Shown here: positions 11,169 through 23,010 of the stretch, one piece after another
Layout: the number at the start of each line of letters is the position of its first letter
Position numbering within the stretch: position 1 is the stretch's first letter
Source: Dillenia suffruticosa
Taxonomy: Eukaryota; Streptophyta; Magnoliopsida; Dilleniales; Dilleniaceae
NCBI GenBank assembly: GCA_033439265.1
Contig: JAVTVX010000010.1
Span: 5,084,001-5,148,000 of the forward strand
DNA length: 64,000 nucleotides
Reading direction: 5' to 3'
Notes under the pieces: model-generated
Databases searched by the model: none
Seen by the model: the letters and a program-made list of their open reading frames with translations, nothing else
What the model was told of the DNA's origin: nothing
Program-made: the position numbers and the translations under genes

Positions 11169-12285
11169 TTTGTACGGATCTAACATCCTTTAAAAAAATA
11201 ATTTTTAAAATAACACACTCGAAAAAATATATCCAAAAATAACCCAAGACTCGATATGCACTATTCATGTATAGCGAGTTTTAAAAACTCGACATATTTA
11301 AAAAAATAGGCATGTCAAGAGTTGAACTCTCAACATGCACAGTGTCATGTCGAGTGCCACCGGTTCAACTATATTTTGCACATTATATATGGACCCAATT
11401 AATAACAATCTAATTTACAATACAGCGCAAACACTACAACAATGTAATTTACAAACTCCAAACTCCAAAATGTTATTCACAATCAATCTTCGAGTTTATA
11501 ACCAGATTCATGTACAATACAACCCAAACGTCACAACAATCTAATTTACAAACTCCAAACTCCAAACTCCAAAGTTTTTTTTACAACCAATCTTCAAAAC
11601 AGATACACAATACAGCCCAAATATCAGAACACATCATCAACAAATCCCAAAAACAAAAAAAAAAAACTAAATAAAATATAATTAACAGAAGAAATAAATA
11701 AAAGAAATTTCATTAATTAAAAAAAAGTTATATATTACAGAAAAATAAATTTCAATGTCGTCATTTTCTTCAGTATACTGTCGAATACCTAAAGTTACTC
11801 TACTATTTGTAGAATTAACGCGAGATACTAATCTCAGATCATCTATCTGTGTGATCTCATGTACAGGACTTCCAAAAGCTCTGGATCATAGTCAGTTCAC
11901 TTCCCCGAGGTTGCAGATCTTCTCGGCTGTTGCAGCTCGTGTGCACAGTGGGAGAGAAAGCGTTCGTCCACGACGGAGCAGAGGAGAGGCAGAAGGGAGG
12001 AAGGAAAGAAAAAAGAGAAGGAAGAAAAGAAAGAAGGGGCTCAAGGGGAATTATTGCGAATATGTCGAGAGTTGAACTCACGACATGGTGCATGCCGTGT
12101 CGTGAGTTCAATTCTCAATATGTCTCTTTTTTTAAATATGTCGAGTTTTCAAGACTTGACATGCATGAACAGTGCATATCAAATCTTAAAAACTCAACAT
12201 AGGTGGATTATTTTTTTATATATTTTTTCGGGTATGTTGTTTTAAAAATTATTTTTTTAAAGAGTGTTAAATCCATACACAATTC
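11169..12285. mobile_element. Non-autonomous DNA element with long terminal inverted repeats
   Basis: The left end (from about 11169, TTGTACGGATCTAACATCC) and the reverse complement of the right end (about 12285, TTGTGTATGGATTTAACACTC) match over at least 60 bp, including TTTAAAAAAATAATTTTTAAAA and the CGAAAAAATATA stretch. ACTCGACAT/ATGTCGAGT words recur inside both arms, and a near-perfect hairpin lies at 12074-12109. Long inverted repeats without a transposase suggest a Mutator-like or similar non-autonomous element. I found no clear target duplication. The interior (11755-12060) has a GA-rich, charged open frame that is probably not a gene. Confidence 0.6.
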
Positions 12286-12424
12286 ATAAAAAACAACCTG
12301 ACCCACCAAAAAGAAAAAGATCAAGATAACTAAATTGATCAAAATTTTTAGAAAGAGAGAGAGAGACCTTGGAAGGTGGGATTGTTGAAAGAGCGATTAG
12401 GGACAATCGAAGACCTATCCAAGG

Positions 12425-12544
12425 ATGGCTGATCGAAGAGATAAGAGGTACCCTTCTTCTGATTCCTTTTCTCCTCTTTGGAGTTCAATTGTGGCATTAC
12501 CACCGACACATGTTTCCAGCATCGACATGCAAGCTCCCATATCT
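12425..12544 (+). pseudogene. Possible host open frame interrupted by the chromovirus
   Basis: An ATG at 12425 starts 40 open codons of ordinary composition (MADRRDKRYPSSDSFSPLW at the start) that run up to the chromovirus insertion at 12545. Open codons continue in the right flank from 23016 for about 28 codons. This suggests an insertion into an open frame, perhaps a first exon. No family is recognised and the frame may be chance. Confidence 0.25.
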
Positions 12545-14966
12545 TGTCACGCCCCAAACCGGGATCGTGAACAGCCGCCCGTTGCCCCTGAATGCCGGCT
12601 GTATTTTTACAGAAAATTGGGCAGAACCTCCCCATAAATCGGAGGTTTCCCATGTACAATTATACCTGTATAATCCAAATCATCCTGTACAATACACAAA
12701 TGGCCATCCCGGCCTCTCCAAAATCAACAAACACCACAGCCAACATTCAGAACAACGCAAGGCTATAAACAAACCTAGCCACAGACCTCTACTGTCATGC
12801 CCAACTAGAGCATGAGCAGCCGCTATATCGAGCGGACCTAAGTTTATACAATATATATCACATTTCCCAAGTAACGTTCAAGTACGTACAATCGCCTCAA
12901 TGCAAATGAAATATGAGAGTTAAACTATACAGTCATCCCAAAATAAGTACATGGCCAACTACGGACCTCAATGTCAAGACCTCGCAGGGTCGAAACTAAA
13001 TTAGAAGTAAATCTCACCGTCAGAACAATAAATCCGCACTAGAGCCTGTAACACCGCTCTATCACAATAAACCTGTCTGAGGAGAGAAAATAGAGGGGTG
13101 AGTATCATGGGAAGATACTCAGTGAGTGAGGGGGGTAATATCAAGCATAAATAGCATAGGTGAACAATTGGAGTGTCAAATAATATCATTCGAAACAACA
13201 ATTTACACTTCGCAGCAAAACATGATATATTTATCATTTTGAAATCATTTAATCAAACACACGATAGCAAGCATGTATGCATCCATTTAAAATCAAGTAA
13301 TGTCAGAGCGAGCCAAAAATAGTCCTGGCAAAGGTCAACCGTGACCAAGGACAGGCGCGTCGGGGGTTTTATTATGCATAGACTTTGAAACGCTCTCTAC
13401 CCCGACGTTGGCCATGAGCTCGCTGGGGCCAACTCATCAACGTGTATAGGACCCCGCCCGGTGCTAGACGGTGGCGTCACACACGTCCTCCCCCTACGTG
13501 GGTTCAACCGGCCGCGCCTATAGCCTTTAGAATAAATGACGTTTGCGGATACCTCCTGCAGAAGCGTATCCGGGCAACCCGTGCCTCTACAAACGCCCTT
13601 CGTAGCTACGGAATATCATAATATCACAAGGGCACAACGTCCCATAGTATCACAAGGGCACAACGTCCCCGGGCACAACGTCCCACGAGTATCATCACAT
13701 CATCGCACAACTAGTAGGCATCCAACCCACATAGTTCATCAAAAACATTTTTAAATTTTTGCGTGCCAATACGTCTCATCAAATTCATTTCAAAACAGCA
13801 TATCACTACATTGGTATAAAATGAAATTTATACATTTTCAAAAAAATGGCACAACTATTGATTCATCTCAAACCATGGATGCATAGTCATTGCAAATATA
13901 ATTCAAGACACTCCAAAAATCACAAAACAGATTTCCAAATTTAATATCACACGTCAACGAATGCATATCAAAGCATGTTTTATCGAAAATGCGACAGAAA
14001 ATACGTTTTACTATTTTATGCAAGAGATTAGAGTCCCACTCACCTTATCTAGGGAGGGTGGTCACTCCCTATTTTTTTTTCAACGACTCTCCAAAAGACA
14101 AACCTAATCAAATCGTCAAATTTATAACGATTAAAACCCTAATAAGGGATTCTATCAATAAAATTTATTCATCTCTCACCTAAGGTTCCTCGGGTTTCAG
14201 ACCTAGTTGTCGTTCGCCCGTCGGGTTGGTTTAAAACCTGTAATATTTCCCAAACTTCAGATGTATTAGAAACCACTAAATTTCTACCAGCAAACCATAG
14301 AACTTCAATCAATACAGTCGTTACCTGCAGTACAGAAGATGCAGGTGAGCTCTCACAGGGGAAAGCCGGTCGCGGGCTCGCGGGCCGTCACGGGCTCGCG
14401 GGCCGGTGGGCTGGCTGCTAGTGGGCTGGCCCGCTGGTGGCTCACGGGCTCTCAGCCCGGCTTGCTGGTCGCAGCGGGCTTCGCGGGATGCAGTGGGCCG
14501 CGGCTGGACTGGGCCTTGGGCCGCTGGTGGGCTGGCCCGCTCACGGGCTAGGGCTCGCTCTAGGTCACGAGCTGGGTCGCGCGCTGGCTCGCGCTGGGTC
14601 GCGCGCTGGCTCGTGCTGGGACGCGAGCTGGGTCGCGCGCTGGCTCGTGCGCTAGCTCGTGCTGGCTCACGGGAGATCGCGCACAAGGCTCGCGATGGCT
14701 CGAGGTGGCAGCGTTCGCAGGAGATCGCGGTGCGCAAGTGAGCTCCCGAGCAGGCGTGGGCTCGCGCAGTGGAGCGCTCGGACAGTCGCGCACTCGGCTG
14801 GGCTAGCGCAGCTCGTAGGAGATCGCGCTGCGCGGAGGAGAGGGGCTGCTCACGGGAGGCGCTGCAGCGGCGGGGATCGCGGGAGAAAGGTGGCGCAGTG
14901 GGCGGCGTGCGGTGGCGGGAGAGGGGCCGCGGCGGAGAAGAGAAAGGGAGAAAGAGGGAAAGAGGG

Positions 14967-15019
<53 letters not shown>

Positions 15020-15053
15020 TAAAAAAAGAATTAGGGCTTTAAGCCCTAATTTT

Positions 15054-15102
<49 letters not shown>

Positions 15103-15111
15103 AGTGTTACA
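12545..15111 (-). repeat. Chromovirus LTR (3' LTR in element orientation)
   Basis: 2567 bp. Contains a GC-rich block (14340-14930) of repeated GCTGGCTCG/GGGTCGCGC words, a (GA)n stretch near 14966-15014 and a T-run at about 15058-15100. It matches the copy at 20441-23010 almost base for base. Confidence 0.95.
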
Positions 15112-15127
15112 TTTCTAACCCCCTAAA
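15112..15127 (-). other. Polypurine tract of the chromovirus
   Basis: The minus strand reads TTTAGGGGGTTAGAAA directly before the 3' LTR, the usual place for plus-strand priming in LTR elements. Confidence 0.7.
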
Positions 15128-15159
15128 ATCAAGTTTCGTCCTCGAAACTAAAAGAGAAT

Positions 15160-18100
15160 TTACACTGTAAATAAATGGGGGTATTGACTCCTCATAGCTT
15201 CTTCTTGCTCCCAGGTCTCCTCCTTGACCTGATCACTTCTCCACAAAACTTTGACTAATGAAATTTCCTTACTCCGTAGCTTCCTGACTTGTCGATCTAG
15301 AATAGCCACGGGCTGAACTGGAAAACGAAGATCCTCTCGTAACTCAAGAGGTGGAGGCTCAAGTACATGAGAAGGATCGGTCAAGTATTTCCTGAGTACT
15401 GAGACATGGAATACGTCGTGAATACGGGATAGTTCATCAGGCAGCTCCAATCTATATGCCACACTCCCGACCCTCTCAAGGATACGGAAGGGCCCAATAT
15501 ATCTGGGGCTCAACTTGCCCCTCTGCCTGAACCGTATAACTCCCTTCCAGGGAGATATCCTCAAGAAAACCATATCTCCCGTAGCAAACTCAAGAGGTCG
15601 CCGCCTACGATCAGCATACGTCTTCTGTCTGTCCTGGGCGGCTTTCATCCGCTCACGGATAACCTTAACTTTATCCTTTGTTTGTTCAATCAACTCAACG
15701 CTGTTGAGACGTCGCTCTCCGACCTCATCCCAGCATATCGGGGTGCGGCACTTCCTGCCATATAGTGCCTCATACGGGGGCATCCCTATACTGGCTTGAT
15801 AACTGTTATTATATGCGAACTCGACTAGTGGAAGGTGCCGATCCCAACTACCCCGGAAATCCATCACACATGCTCTCAGCATGTCCTCAAGGGTCTGAAT
15901 GGTCCTCTCAGACTGGCCGTCCGTCTGAGGGTGATATGCCGTACTGAAATTCAATCTAGTACCCAATGCCTCCTGCAATTTGGGCCAAAACCTAGATGTG
16001 AACCTGGGGTCCCTATCTGAAACAATCGACACAGGTACCCCGTGAAGTCGAACTATGGTATCAATGTAGAGACGTGCCAACGCCTCTAAAGAATAGTCAC
16101 TGCGGATAGGGATGAAATGCGCAGATTTGGTGAGTCGATCGACAATCACCCAAATCGCATCATGCCGTGTAGAAGTCCGCGGCAATCCCATCACGAAATC
16201 CATAGTAATATGCTCCCATTTCCACTCAGGAATAGGAAGAGGCTGCAGTGTGCCCGCTGGACGCTGATGTTCGGCCTTCACCTGCTGGCACACCAAGCAT
16301 CGTGCCACAAACTCTGCTATATCCCTCTTCATGCCTGACCACCAGTAGCTACCTCTGATGGTCCGATACATCTTCGTACCCCCGGGATGCATAGCATATG
16401 CAGAAGAATGTGCTTCCTCAAGGATAGCACGCCGAAGATCACTATCGGCCGGAATACACACTCTGTCTCTGAATACCATGAGTCCATCATCACGGACTCT
16501 AAAGTCTCCGCCCTCAGCTCTGCGGACTCTATCTGCAATACCCTGGATCTCCTCATCCGTACTCTGGAGCTCCCTGATACGGTCGAACAAAGTCGGCCTG
16601 ACCTCAAATCTGGCTAATAAGCCTCCCTGATCATCGTTAGTCAAACTGACTCCTAAGGCTCGGAGTCCCACTAAACAAGAAAGGTAGGCTTTCTCTGTCG
16701 ACTGTGAGGATGATGCTGACTTCCGACTCAAGGCATCTGCTACAACATTTGCCTTGCCCGGATGATAGTCAATAATGAGATCATAGTCTTTCAATAACTC
16801 CAACCATCTCCTCTGTCTCAAATTCAGCTCTTTTTGGGTAAACAGATATTTCAAACTCCTGTGGTCGGTAAATACCCTGCAGGTTACCCCATAAAGATAA
16901 TGCCGCCATATCTTCAACGCGAAGACTATGGCTGCCAACTCTAAATCATGTGTCGGGTAGTTACCCTCGTGTTTCTTCAGCTGTCGTGAGGCATACGCAA
17001 TAACCCGACCATCCTGCATCAGAACACAACCCAATCCCTGTTGGCTAGCATCACTGTACACTGTATACTCCCGACTACTAGTGGGAAGGGCTAAAATAGG
17101 GGCGGATGTTAACCGTTGTTTGAGCTCCTGGAAGCTTGCCTCACAACGGTCATCCCAAGCAAACTTGACCCCCTTTTGGGTCAATCTCGACAACGGGGCA
17201 GCTATCCGGGAGAATCCCTCTACAAATCTGCGATAATACCCGGCCAAACCGAGAAAACTACGAATCTCGGTAACTGTTTGTGGCTGCTCCCACTTCACTA
17301 TAGCCTCAACCTTCCGCGGATCAACATAAATACCTTCCGCGGAGACAATGTGCCCCAAGAATCCAATTTGTCTTAGCCAAAACTCACATTTTGAGAATTT
17401 GGCATATAGCTGCTTCTCACGGAGTATCTGTAATACCACCCGAAGGTGCTGAACATGATCTTCATCGCTCCGTGAATATATCAAGATGTCATCGATGAAT
17501 ACGATGACGAACCGATCCAAATAGTCGTGAAAAACTCGGTTCATCAGATCCATAAAAGCAGCTGGGGCATTAGTCAGCCCAAACGGCATGACTAGAAACT
17601 CGTAATGGCCGTATCGGGTGCGAAAAGCTGTCTTGGGCACATCTTCGGCCTGAATCCTCAACTGATGATAACCCGAACGGAGATCAATCTTAGAGAAAAC
17701 CTTAGCTCCCTGCAGCTGATCAAACAAGTCATCGATACGAGGCAGGGGATATCGGTTCTTGATGGTGGCTTTGTTCAATTGCCTGTAATCCACACAAAGC
17801 CGAAATGTACCATCCTTCTTCTTTACAAACAGTACCGGAGCGCCCCAAGGTGAGGTGCTCGGACGAATAAACCCCTTGTCCAGAAGTTCCTGTAACTGAG
17901 TTTTAAGCTCTCTCAGTTCAGCAGGCGCCATTCTGTATGGCGGAATAGAAATAGGATTGGTCCCCGGTACTAAATCAATCTCGAAATCGAACTCCCGAAC
18001 TGGTGGTAATCCGGGAAGCTCCTCGGGGAACACATCTAAAAATTCCTGCACCACAGGGACGTCTTCAAGCCTCGGTCCCTCAACGGTGGTGTCAACAACA

Positions 18101-18537
18101 TAAGCCAGATAAGCCGCACAACCATGGCGTACCAAACGTCTGGCCTTCATAACAGAGATAATACTGCGGGGCAACACTCGTCTCTCACCTCGGAATACTA
18201 ACGGTGGCTGCTCGGACCTCCTAAACTCAACCTCCTTCGTGAAACAATCCACGGAAGCCCGGTGTAAACTCAGCCAATCCATCCCTAGGATGGCATCGAA
18301 ATCCGTGATAGGGAGCGGAATCAGATCTGCCTCTAATACTGTCTCCCCAATTCCGACCTCACAGCCCCTATAGACTGTATCTCGAACAATATGCTTGTCA
18401 AGAGGAGTGACTACCAAAATCTCCGCATCAAGTGGCGAGAGAGGTCTATCAGAATGACAAGCGAACGTATCGCTCACATAAGAAAAATTTGACCCGGTAT
18501 CTATGAGAATACGGGCATCGATACCGAATATTCGCAT
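15160..18537 (-). CDS. pol: Chromovirus Pol polyprotein
   Basis: 1125 codons. In order: aspartic protease with DTGS at residues 13-16; reverse transcriptase (roughly 180-420) with [11 protein letters not shown] and FIDDILIYS; RNase H (roughly 490-610) with [21 protein letters not shown] and ADALSRK; integrase with an HHCC zinc region (CLVCQQVK) and DDE residues in [15 protein letters not shown] and SERTIQTLE; and a C-terminal [10 protein letters not shown] / [13 protein letters not shown] stretch followed by a chromodomain-like tail ([16 protein letters not shown]). Chromoviruses use such tails to direct insertion to particular chromatin. The frame is open throughout and lies about 170 bp downstream of gag, in a different frame. 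Confidence 0.95.
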   Translation of the reverse strand: MRIFGIDARILIDTGSNFSYVSDTFACHSDRPLSPLDAEILVVTPLDKHIVRDTVYRGCEVGIGETVLEADLIPLPITDFDAILGMDWLSLHRASVDCFTKEVEFRRSEQPPLVFRGERRVLPRSIISVMKARRLVRHGCAAYLAYVVDTTVEGPRLEDVPVVQEFLDVFPEELPGLPPVREFDFEIDLVPGTNPISIPPYRMAPAELRELKTQLQELLDKGFIRPSTSPWGAPVLFVKKKDGTFRLCVDYRQLNKATIKNRYPLPRIDDLFDQLQGAKVFSKIDLRSGYHQLRIQAEDVPKTAFRTRYGHYEFLVMPFGLTNAPAAFMDLMNRVFHDYLDRFVIVFIDDILIYSRSDEDHVQHLRVVLQILREKQLYAKFSKCEFWLRQIGFLGHIVSAEGIYVDPRKVEAIVKWEQPQTVTEIRSFLGLAGYYRRFVEGFSRIAAPLSRLTQKGVKFAWDDRCEASFQELKQRLTSAPILALPTSSREYTVYSDASQQGLGCVLMQDGRVIAYASRQLKKHEGNYPTHDLELAAIVFALKIWRHYLYGVTCRVFTDHRSLKYLFTQKELNLRQRRWLELLKDYDLIIDYHPGKANVVADALSRKSASSSQSTEKAYLSCLVGLRALGVSLTNDDQGGLLARFEVRPTLFDRIRELQSTDEEIQGIADRVRRAEGGDFRVRDDGLMVFRDRVCIPADSDLRRAILEEAHSSAYAMHPGGTKMYRTIRGSYWWSGMKRDIAEFVARCLVCQQVKAEHQRPAGTLQPLPIPEWKWEHITMDFVMGLPRTSTRHDAIWVIVDRLTKSAHFIPIRSDYSLEALARLYIDTIVRLHGVPVSIVSDRDPRFTSRFWPKLQEALGTRLNFSTAYHPQTDGQSERTIQTLEDMLRACVMDFRGSWDRHLPLVEFAYNNSYQASIGMPPYEALYGRKCRTPICWDEVGERRLNSVELIEQTKDKVKVIRERMKAAQDRQKTYADRRRRPLEFATGDMVFLRISPWKGVIRFRQRGKLSPRYIGPFRILERVGSVAYRLELPDELSRIHDVFHVSVLRKYLTDPSHVLEPPPLELREDLRFPVQPVAILDRQVRKLRSKEISLVKVLWRSDQVKEETWEQEEAMRSQYPHLFTV

Positions 18538-18706
18538 GGTACCTAAAAGTAAGAAAGAAGATCAACGGCATTTAAAATGCGAAGAAAAAGTGAACGAATA
18601 TATATATATATATCAAACTAGTTAAGCTTCTAAAGCTTTAACTAGTCAAAACTGTACATCGATATCATGATATACAATAAGCTCATACAGAAAGTACACA
18701 AAAGTA

Positions 18707-20149
18707 CTACACTGAGGGGTCTGCGGGAGGATTACCCATAATAACATCAGGGTTTGCCTGTGCGTCCTCCTGTGTCATCGCAAACACACGAGCCTGGGCC
18801 CTAGGCTGCTGTCGCGACGATCCTGGCACTGTATTACTCCCGGCTGCAGTCCGGGGAGCGGTAAGAGCTGAGTGCGCAGGTGCCCCCTGCTGGCCGGTGC
18901 CAGACGTACCAGTACGACTCTGTAAAGTCAATCCTCCCCGACCTAAATCGGGACAGACACTCCTAACGTGCCCTTGCTTCCCACACTGGAAGCAAGTAAC
19001 TGGTGCTCTACATGCCCCAAAGGCATGGTGACAGTTGCATCTACGGCAGAAGGGCGGTCTCTGTGTAGTAGACTGTGTAGAGACACTAGGGGCTGGTGCC
19101 CCAAAGCCCTGTGGTCGAGGTCCCTGTCCCGGTGCTGCTGGTCTGAAGCTAGAAAAACCTCCGGGATATCCAGAACCTCTACCCCTCTTCGAAGACTGTC
19201 CACTCTGTGACCCAGTCTTCCTCTTCTGGTGACTCTCCCTCTGTCTCGCCTCCGCTCGGACGATCTCCTCCGCCCGATACGCTGAATCAATCACCTCCGA
19301 TAGTGTAAAAGAGGGAGTCACCGTCATATATTTCCTGATGCTCAATTGGAGGCCATCTTCAAACTTGAACCTCAACTGAACCGGTGTAGCCATATCGGGG
19401 ACAAAGGCCGCTAGTCGTCTAAGCTCGGCCTCGTACTCTGAAACTGACCTCGTCCCCTGACGTAAGTGCAGGAACTCCGTCCTCATCCGGTCCTGCTGGA
19501 ACGGGGTAAAGTACCTGCGGTCGAACTCTCGTAAAAAGTCCTCCCACCGCAGGGTCTGTGTGGCACTGTCACGGATAGCCTCCCACCACGAGAGGGCATC
19601 TCCGTCGAGGAGTCTCTCAGCAACTCTCAATCTGAGCTCCTCTGACAACCCCAAATCCGTAAGGATCCTACGAATCCTGTTGATCCAGTGTTTCGCCGCT
19701 ACTGCATCACTGGATCCCGAAAAATCTGTGCATCCGAGCTGCCGTGACTCTTTCACTAACTGAGTGAGCTCATGGATGCGCCTCAAAGTAGCCGACGTCT
19801 CGTCGGTCGGGGTAGACACGGAAGGGCCGGCCACCGAAGGAAGAATCGGTGCCGAAGGAGCAGGTACGGCCGCAGGTGCGGTCGCTGGAGTCTGTAGTGA
19901 AGGTGGTGGCATCTGCGCCCCATATCTACTGCACCACTCCTGCCATTGTCTCAAGGCATCAAGTGGTGGTGGAGGAATCTCGGCTGTAGCAGCCGGTGGA
20001 GGTGCTGGGGGTGGCGCTGGTGAGCGTGCTCGAGTAGAGGAAGCAACCTCTGGTACTCGTGGCGCCTCAGGTGCCCTAGGTGTATCCGGCACTGTAAGGC
20101 CCTCAAGTGAGGCGAATCTAGCACCTCTCCTACCACGTCTAGGTGGCAT
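18707..20149 (-). CDS. gag: Chromovirus Gag protein
   Basis: 480 codons. A Pro/Ala-rich N-terminus is followed by a retrotransposon Gag core (roughly 130-290, with WWEAIRDSATQTLRWEDF and LRQGTRSVSEYEAEL) and a basic linker. A CRRCNCHHAFGAC zinc-like motif and a classical CX2CX4HX4C knuckle (CFQCGKQGHVRSVC) lie near residues 365-400. The Gag forms the particle and binds the RNA genome. The start is the first ATG of the frame, 0.3 kb inside the 5' LTR border. Confidence 0.93.
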   Translation of the reverse strand: MPPRRGRRGARFASLEGLTVPDTPRAPEAPRVPEVASSTRARSPAPPPAPPPAATAEIPPPPLDALRQWQEWCSRYGAQMPPPSLQTPATAPAAVPAPSAPILPSVAGPSVSTPTDETSATLRRIHELTQLVKESRQLGCTDFSGSSDAVAAKHWINRIRRILTDLGLSEELRLRVAERLLDGDALSWWEAIRDSATQTLRWEDFLREFDRRYFTPFQQDRMRTEFLHLRQGTRSVSEYEAELRRLAAFVPDMATPVQLRFKFEDGLQLSIRKYMTVTPSFTLSEVIDSAYRAEEIVRAEARQRESHQKRKTGSQSGQSSKRGRGSGYPGGFSSFRPAAPGQGPRPQGFGAPAPSVSTQSTTQRPPFCRRCNCHHAFGACRAPVTCFQCGKQGHVRSVCPDLGRGGLTLQSRTGTSGTGQQGAPAHSALTAPRTAAGSNTVPGSSRQQPRAQARVFAMTQEDAQANPDVIMGNPPADPSV

Positions 20150-20421
20150 AATTCTGCGAAAAAATACATTGTCAACGGATAGAAATCGAGATTTAGGGTT
20201 AGTTGCTCCGTAACTAACCCCCTAAAATAAATGAACTATAATTTAAAACATTCGAATGCAAAGTAATGAGTTAGATGCGTTATGTATCCAACTCCATAAA
20301 ATAGGCGAACTTATATGCCTATGGCCAAGTACGGGACTTTAAATGACTGTATGAAACTCTCTAATGCATTGAGAACTTTGCGTATACCTGGGAAAACTTT
20401 GATCTTTTCTCAAACCTAGAC

Positions 20422-20433
20422 TCTCTGATACCA
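20422..20433 (-). other. Primer binding site of the chromovirus
   Basis: The minus strand reads TGGTATCAGAG a few bases inside the 5' LTR (20441-23010), matching the complement of the plant initiator-Met tRNA 3' end. Confidence 0.75.
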
Positions 20434-20440
20434 ATAGAAC

Positions 20441-22862
20441 TGTCACGCCCCAAACCGGGATCGTGAACAGCCGCCCGTTGCCCCTGAATGCCGGCTGTAT
20501 TTTTACAGAAAATTGGGCAGAACCTCCCCATAAATCGGAGGTTTCCCATGTACAATTATACCTGTATAATCCAAATCATCCTGTACAATACACAAATGGT
20601 CATCCCGGCCTCTCCAAAATCAACAAACACCACAGCCAACATTCAGAACAACGCAAGGCTATAAACAAACCTAGCCACAGACCTCTACTGTCATGCCCAA
20701 CTAGAGCATGAGCAGCCGCTATATCGAGCGGACCTAAGTTTATACAATATATATCACATTTCCCAAGTAACGTTCAAGTACGTACAATCGCCTCAATGCA
20801 AATGAAATATGAGAGTTAAACTATACAGTCATCCCAAAATAAGTACATGGCCAACTACGGACCTCAATGTCAAGACCTCGCAGGGTCGAAACTAAATTAG
20901 AAGTAAATCTCACCGTCAGAACAATAAATCCGCACTAGAGCCTGTAACACCGCTCTATCACAATAAACCTGTCTGAGGAGAGAAAATAGAGGGGTGAGTA
21001 TCATGGGAAGATACTCAGTGAGTGAGGGGGGTAATATCAAGCATAAATAGCATAGGTGAACAATTGGAGTGTCAAATAATATCATTCGAAACAACAATTT
21101 ACACTTCGCAGCAAAACATGATATATTTATCATTTTGAAATCATTTAATCAAACACACGATAGCAAGCATGTATGCATCCATTTAAAATCAAGTAATGTC
21201 AGAGCGAGCCAAAAATAGTCCTGGCAAAGGTCAACCGTGACCAAGGACAGGCGCGTCGGGGGTTTTATTATGCATAGACTTTGAAACGCTCTCTACCCCG
21301 ACGTTGGCCATGAGCTCGCTGGGGCCAACTCATCAACGTGTATAGGACCCCGCCCGGTGCTAGACGGTGGCGTCACACACGTCCTCCCCCTACGTGGGTT
21401 CAACCGGCCGCGCCTATAGCCTTTAGAATAAATGACGTTTGCGGATACCTCCTGCAGAAGCGTATCCGGGCAACCCGTGCCTCTACAAACGCCCTTCGTA
21501 GCTACGGAATATCATAATATCACAAGGGCACAACGTCCCATAGTATCACAAGGGCACAACGTCCCCGGGCACAACGTCCCACGAGTATCATCACATCATC
21601 GCACAACTAGTAGGCATCCAACCCACATAGTTCATCAAAAACATTTTTAAATTTTTGCGTGCCAATACGTCTCATCAAATTCATTTCAAAACAGCATATC
21701 ACTACATTGGTATAAAATGAAATTTATACATTTTCAAAAAAATGGCACAACTATTGATTCATCTCAAACCATGGATGCATAGTCATTGCAAATATAATTC
21801 AAGACACTCCAAAAATCACAAAACAGATTTCCAAATTTAATATCACACGTCAACGAATGCATATCAAAGCATGTTTTATCGAAAATGCGACAGAAAATAC
21901 GTTTTACTATTTTATGCAAGAGATTAGAGTCCCACTCACCTTATCTAGGGAGGGTGGTCACTCCCTATTTTTTTTTCAACGACTCTCCAAAAGACAAACC
22001 TAATCAAATCGTCAAATTTATAACGATTAAAACCCTAATAAGGGATTCTATCAATAAAATTTATTCATCTCTCACCTAAGGTTCCTCGGGTTTCAGACCT
22101 AGTTGTCGTTCGCCCGTCGGGTTGGTTTAAAACCTGTAATATTTCCCAAACTTCAGATGTATTAGAAACCACTAAATTTCTACCAGCAAACCATAGAACT
22201 TCAATCAATACAGTCGTTACCTGCAGTACAGAAGATGCAGGTGAGCTCTCACAGGGGAAAGCCGGTCGCGGGCTCGCGGGCCGTCACGGGCTCGCGGGCC
22301 GGTGGGCTGGCTGCTAGTGGGCTGGCCCGCTGGTGGCTCACGGGCTCTCAGCCCGGCTTGCTGGTCGCAGCGGGCTTCGCGGGATGCAGTGGGCCGCGGC
22401 TGGACTGGGCCTTGGGCCGCTGGTGGGCTGGCCCGCTCACGGGCTAGGGCTCGCTCTAGGTCACGAGCTGGGTCGCGCGCTGGCTCGCGCTGGGTCGCGC
22501 GCTGGCTCGTGCTGGGACGCGAGCTGGGTCGCGCGCTGGCTCGTGCGCTAGCTCGTGCTGGCTCACGGGAGATCGCGCACAAGGCTCGCGATGGCTCGAG
22601 GTGGCAGCGTTCGCAGGAGATCGCGGTGCGCAAGTGAGCTCCCGAGCAGGCGTGGGCTCGCGCAGTGGAGCGCTCGGACAGTCGCGCACTCGGCTGGGCT
22701 AGCGCAGCTCGTAGGAGATCGCGCTGCGCGGAGGAGAGGGGCTGCTCACGGGAGGCGCTGCAGCGGCGGGGATCGCGGGAGAAAGGTGGCGCAGTGGGCG
22801 GCGTGCGGTGGCGGGAGAGGGGCCGCGGCGGAGAAGAGAAAGGGAGAAAGAGGGAAAGAGGG

Positions 22863-22915
<53 letters not shown>

Positions 22916-22949
22916 TAAAAAAAGAATTAGGGCTTTAAGCCCTAATTTT

Positions 22950-23001
<52 letters not shown>

Positions 23002-23010
23002 AGTGTTACA
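20441..23010 (-). repeat. Chromovirus LTR (5' LTR in element orientation)
   Basis: 2570 bp, near-identical partner of 12545-15111. It carries the same GC-rich, GA and poly-T blocks. It should hold the promoter, driving leftward transcription. Confidence 0.95.

Larger units (their letters stand above)
12545..23010 (-). mobile_element. Ty3/gypsy chromovirus (Tekay/Del type), whole-looking
   Basis: A full LTR retrotransposon read on the minus strand. Two long LTRs, 12545-15111 and 20441-23010, have TGTAAC...GTGACA ends (minus-strand view). The 5-bp target duplication TATCT is at 12540-12544 and 23011-23015. A tRNA-iMet-type primer site lies beside the right LTR and a polypurine tract beside the left LTR. 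Gag and Pol are long open frames. LTR length, the gypsy order protease-RT-RNase H-integrase and the C-terminal chromodomain-like tail fit the Tekay/Del lineage. The LTRs are nearly identical (one substitution seen, plus a T-run length difference), so the insertion is very recent. It looks whole. Confidence 0.93.

Noticed and set aside
11755-12202. Charged frames in both strands
   Set aside because: They lie inside the TIR element across a GA-rich stretch; frames overlap on both strands and match nothing.
14321-15170. Arg/Ala- and Gly-rich open frames in both strands
   Set aside because: They lie in the GC-rich part of the chromovirus LTR and recur identically at 22217-23102 in the other LTR; overlapping frames on both strands point to base composition.
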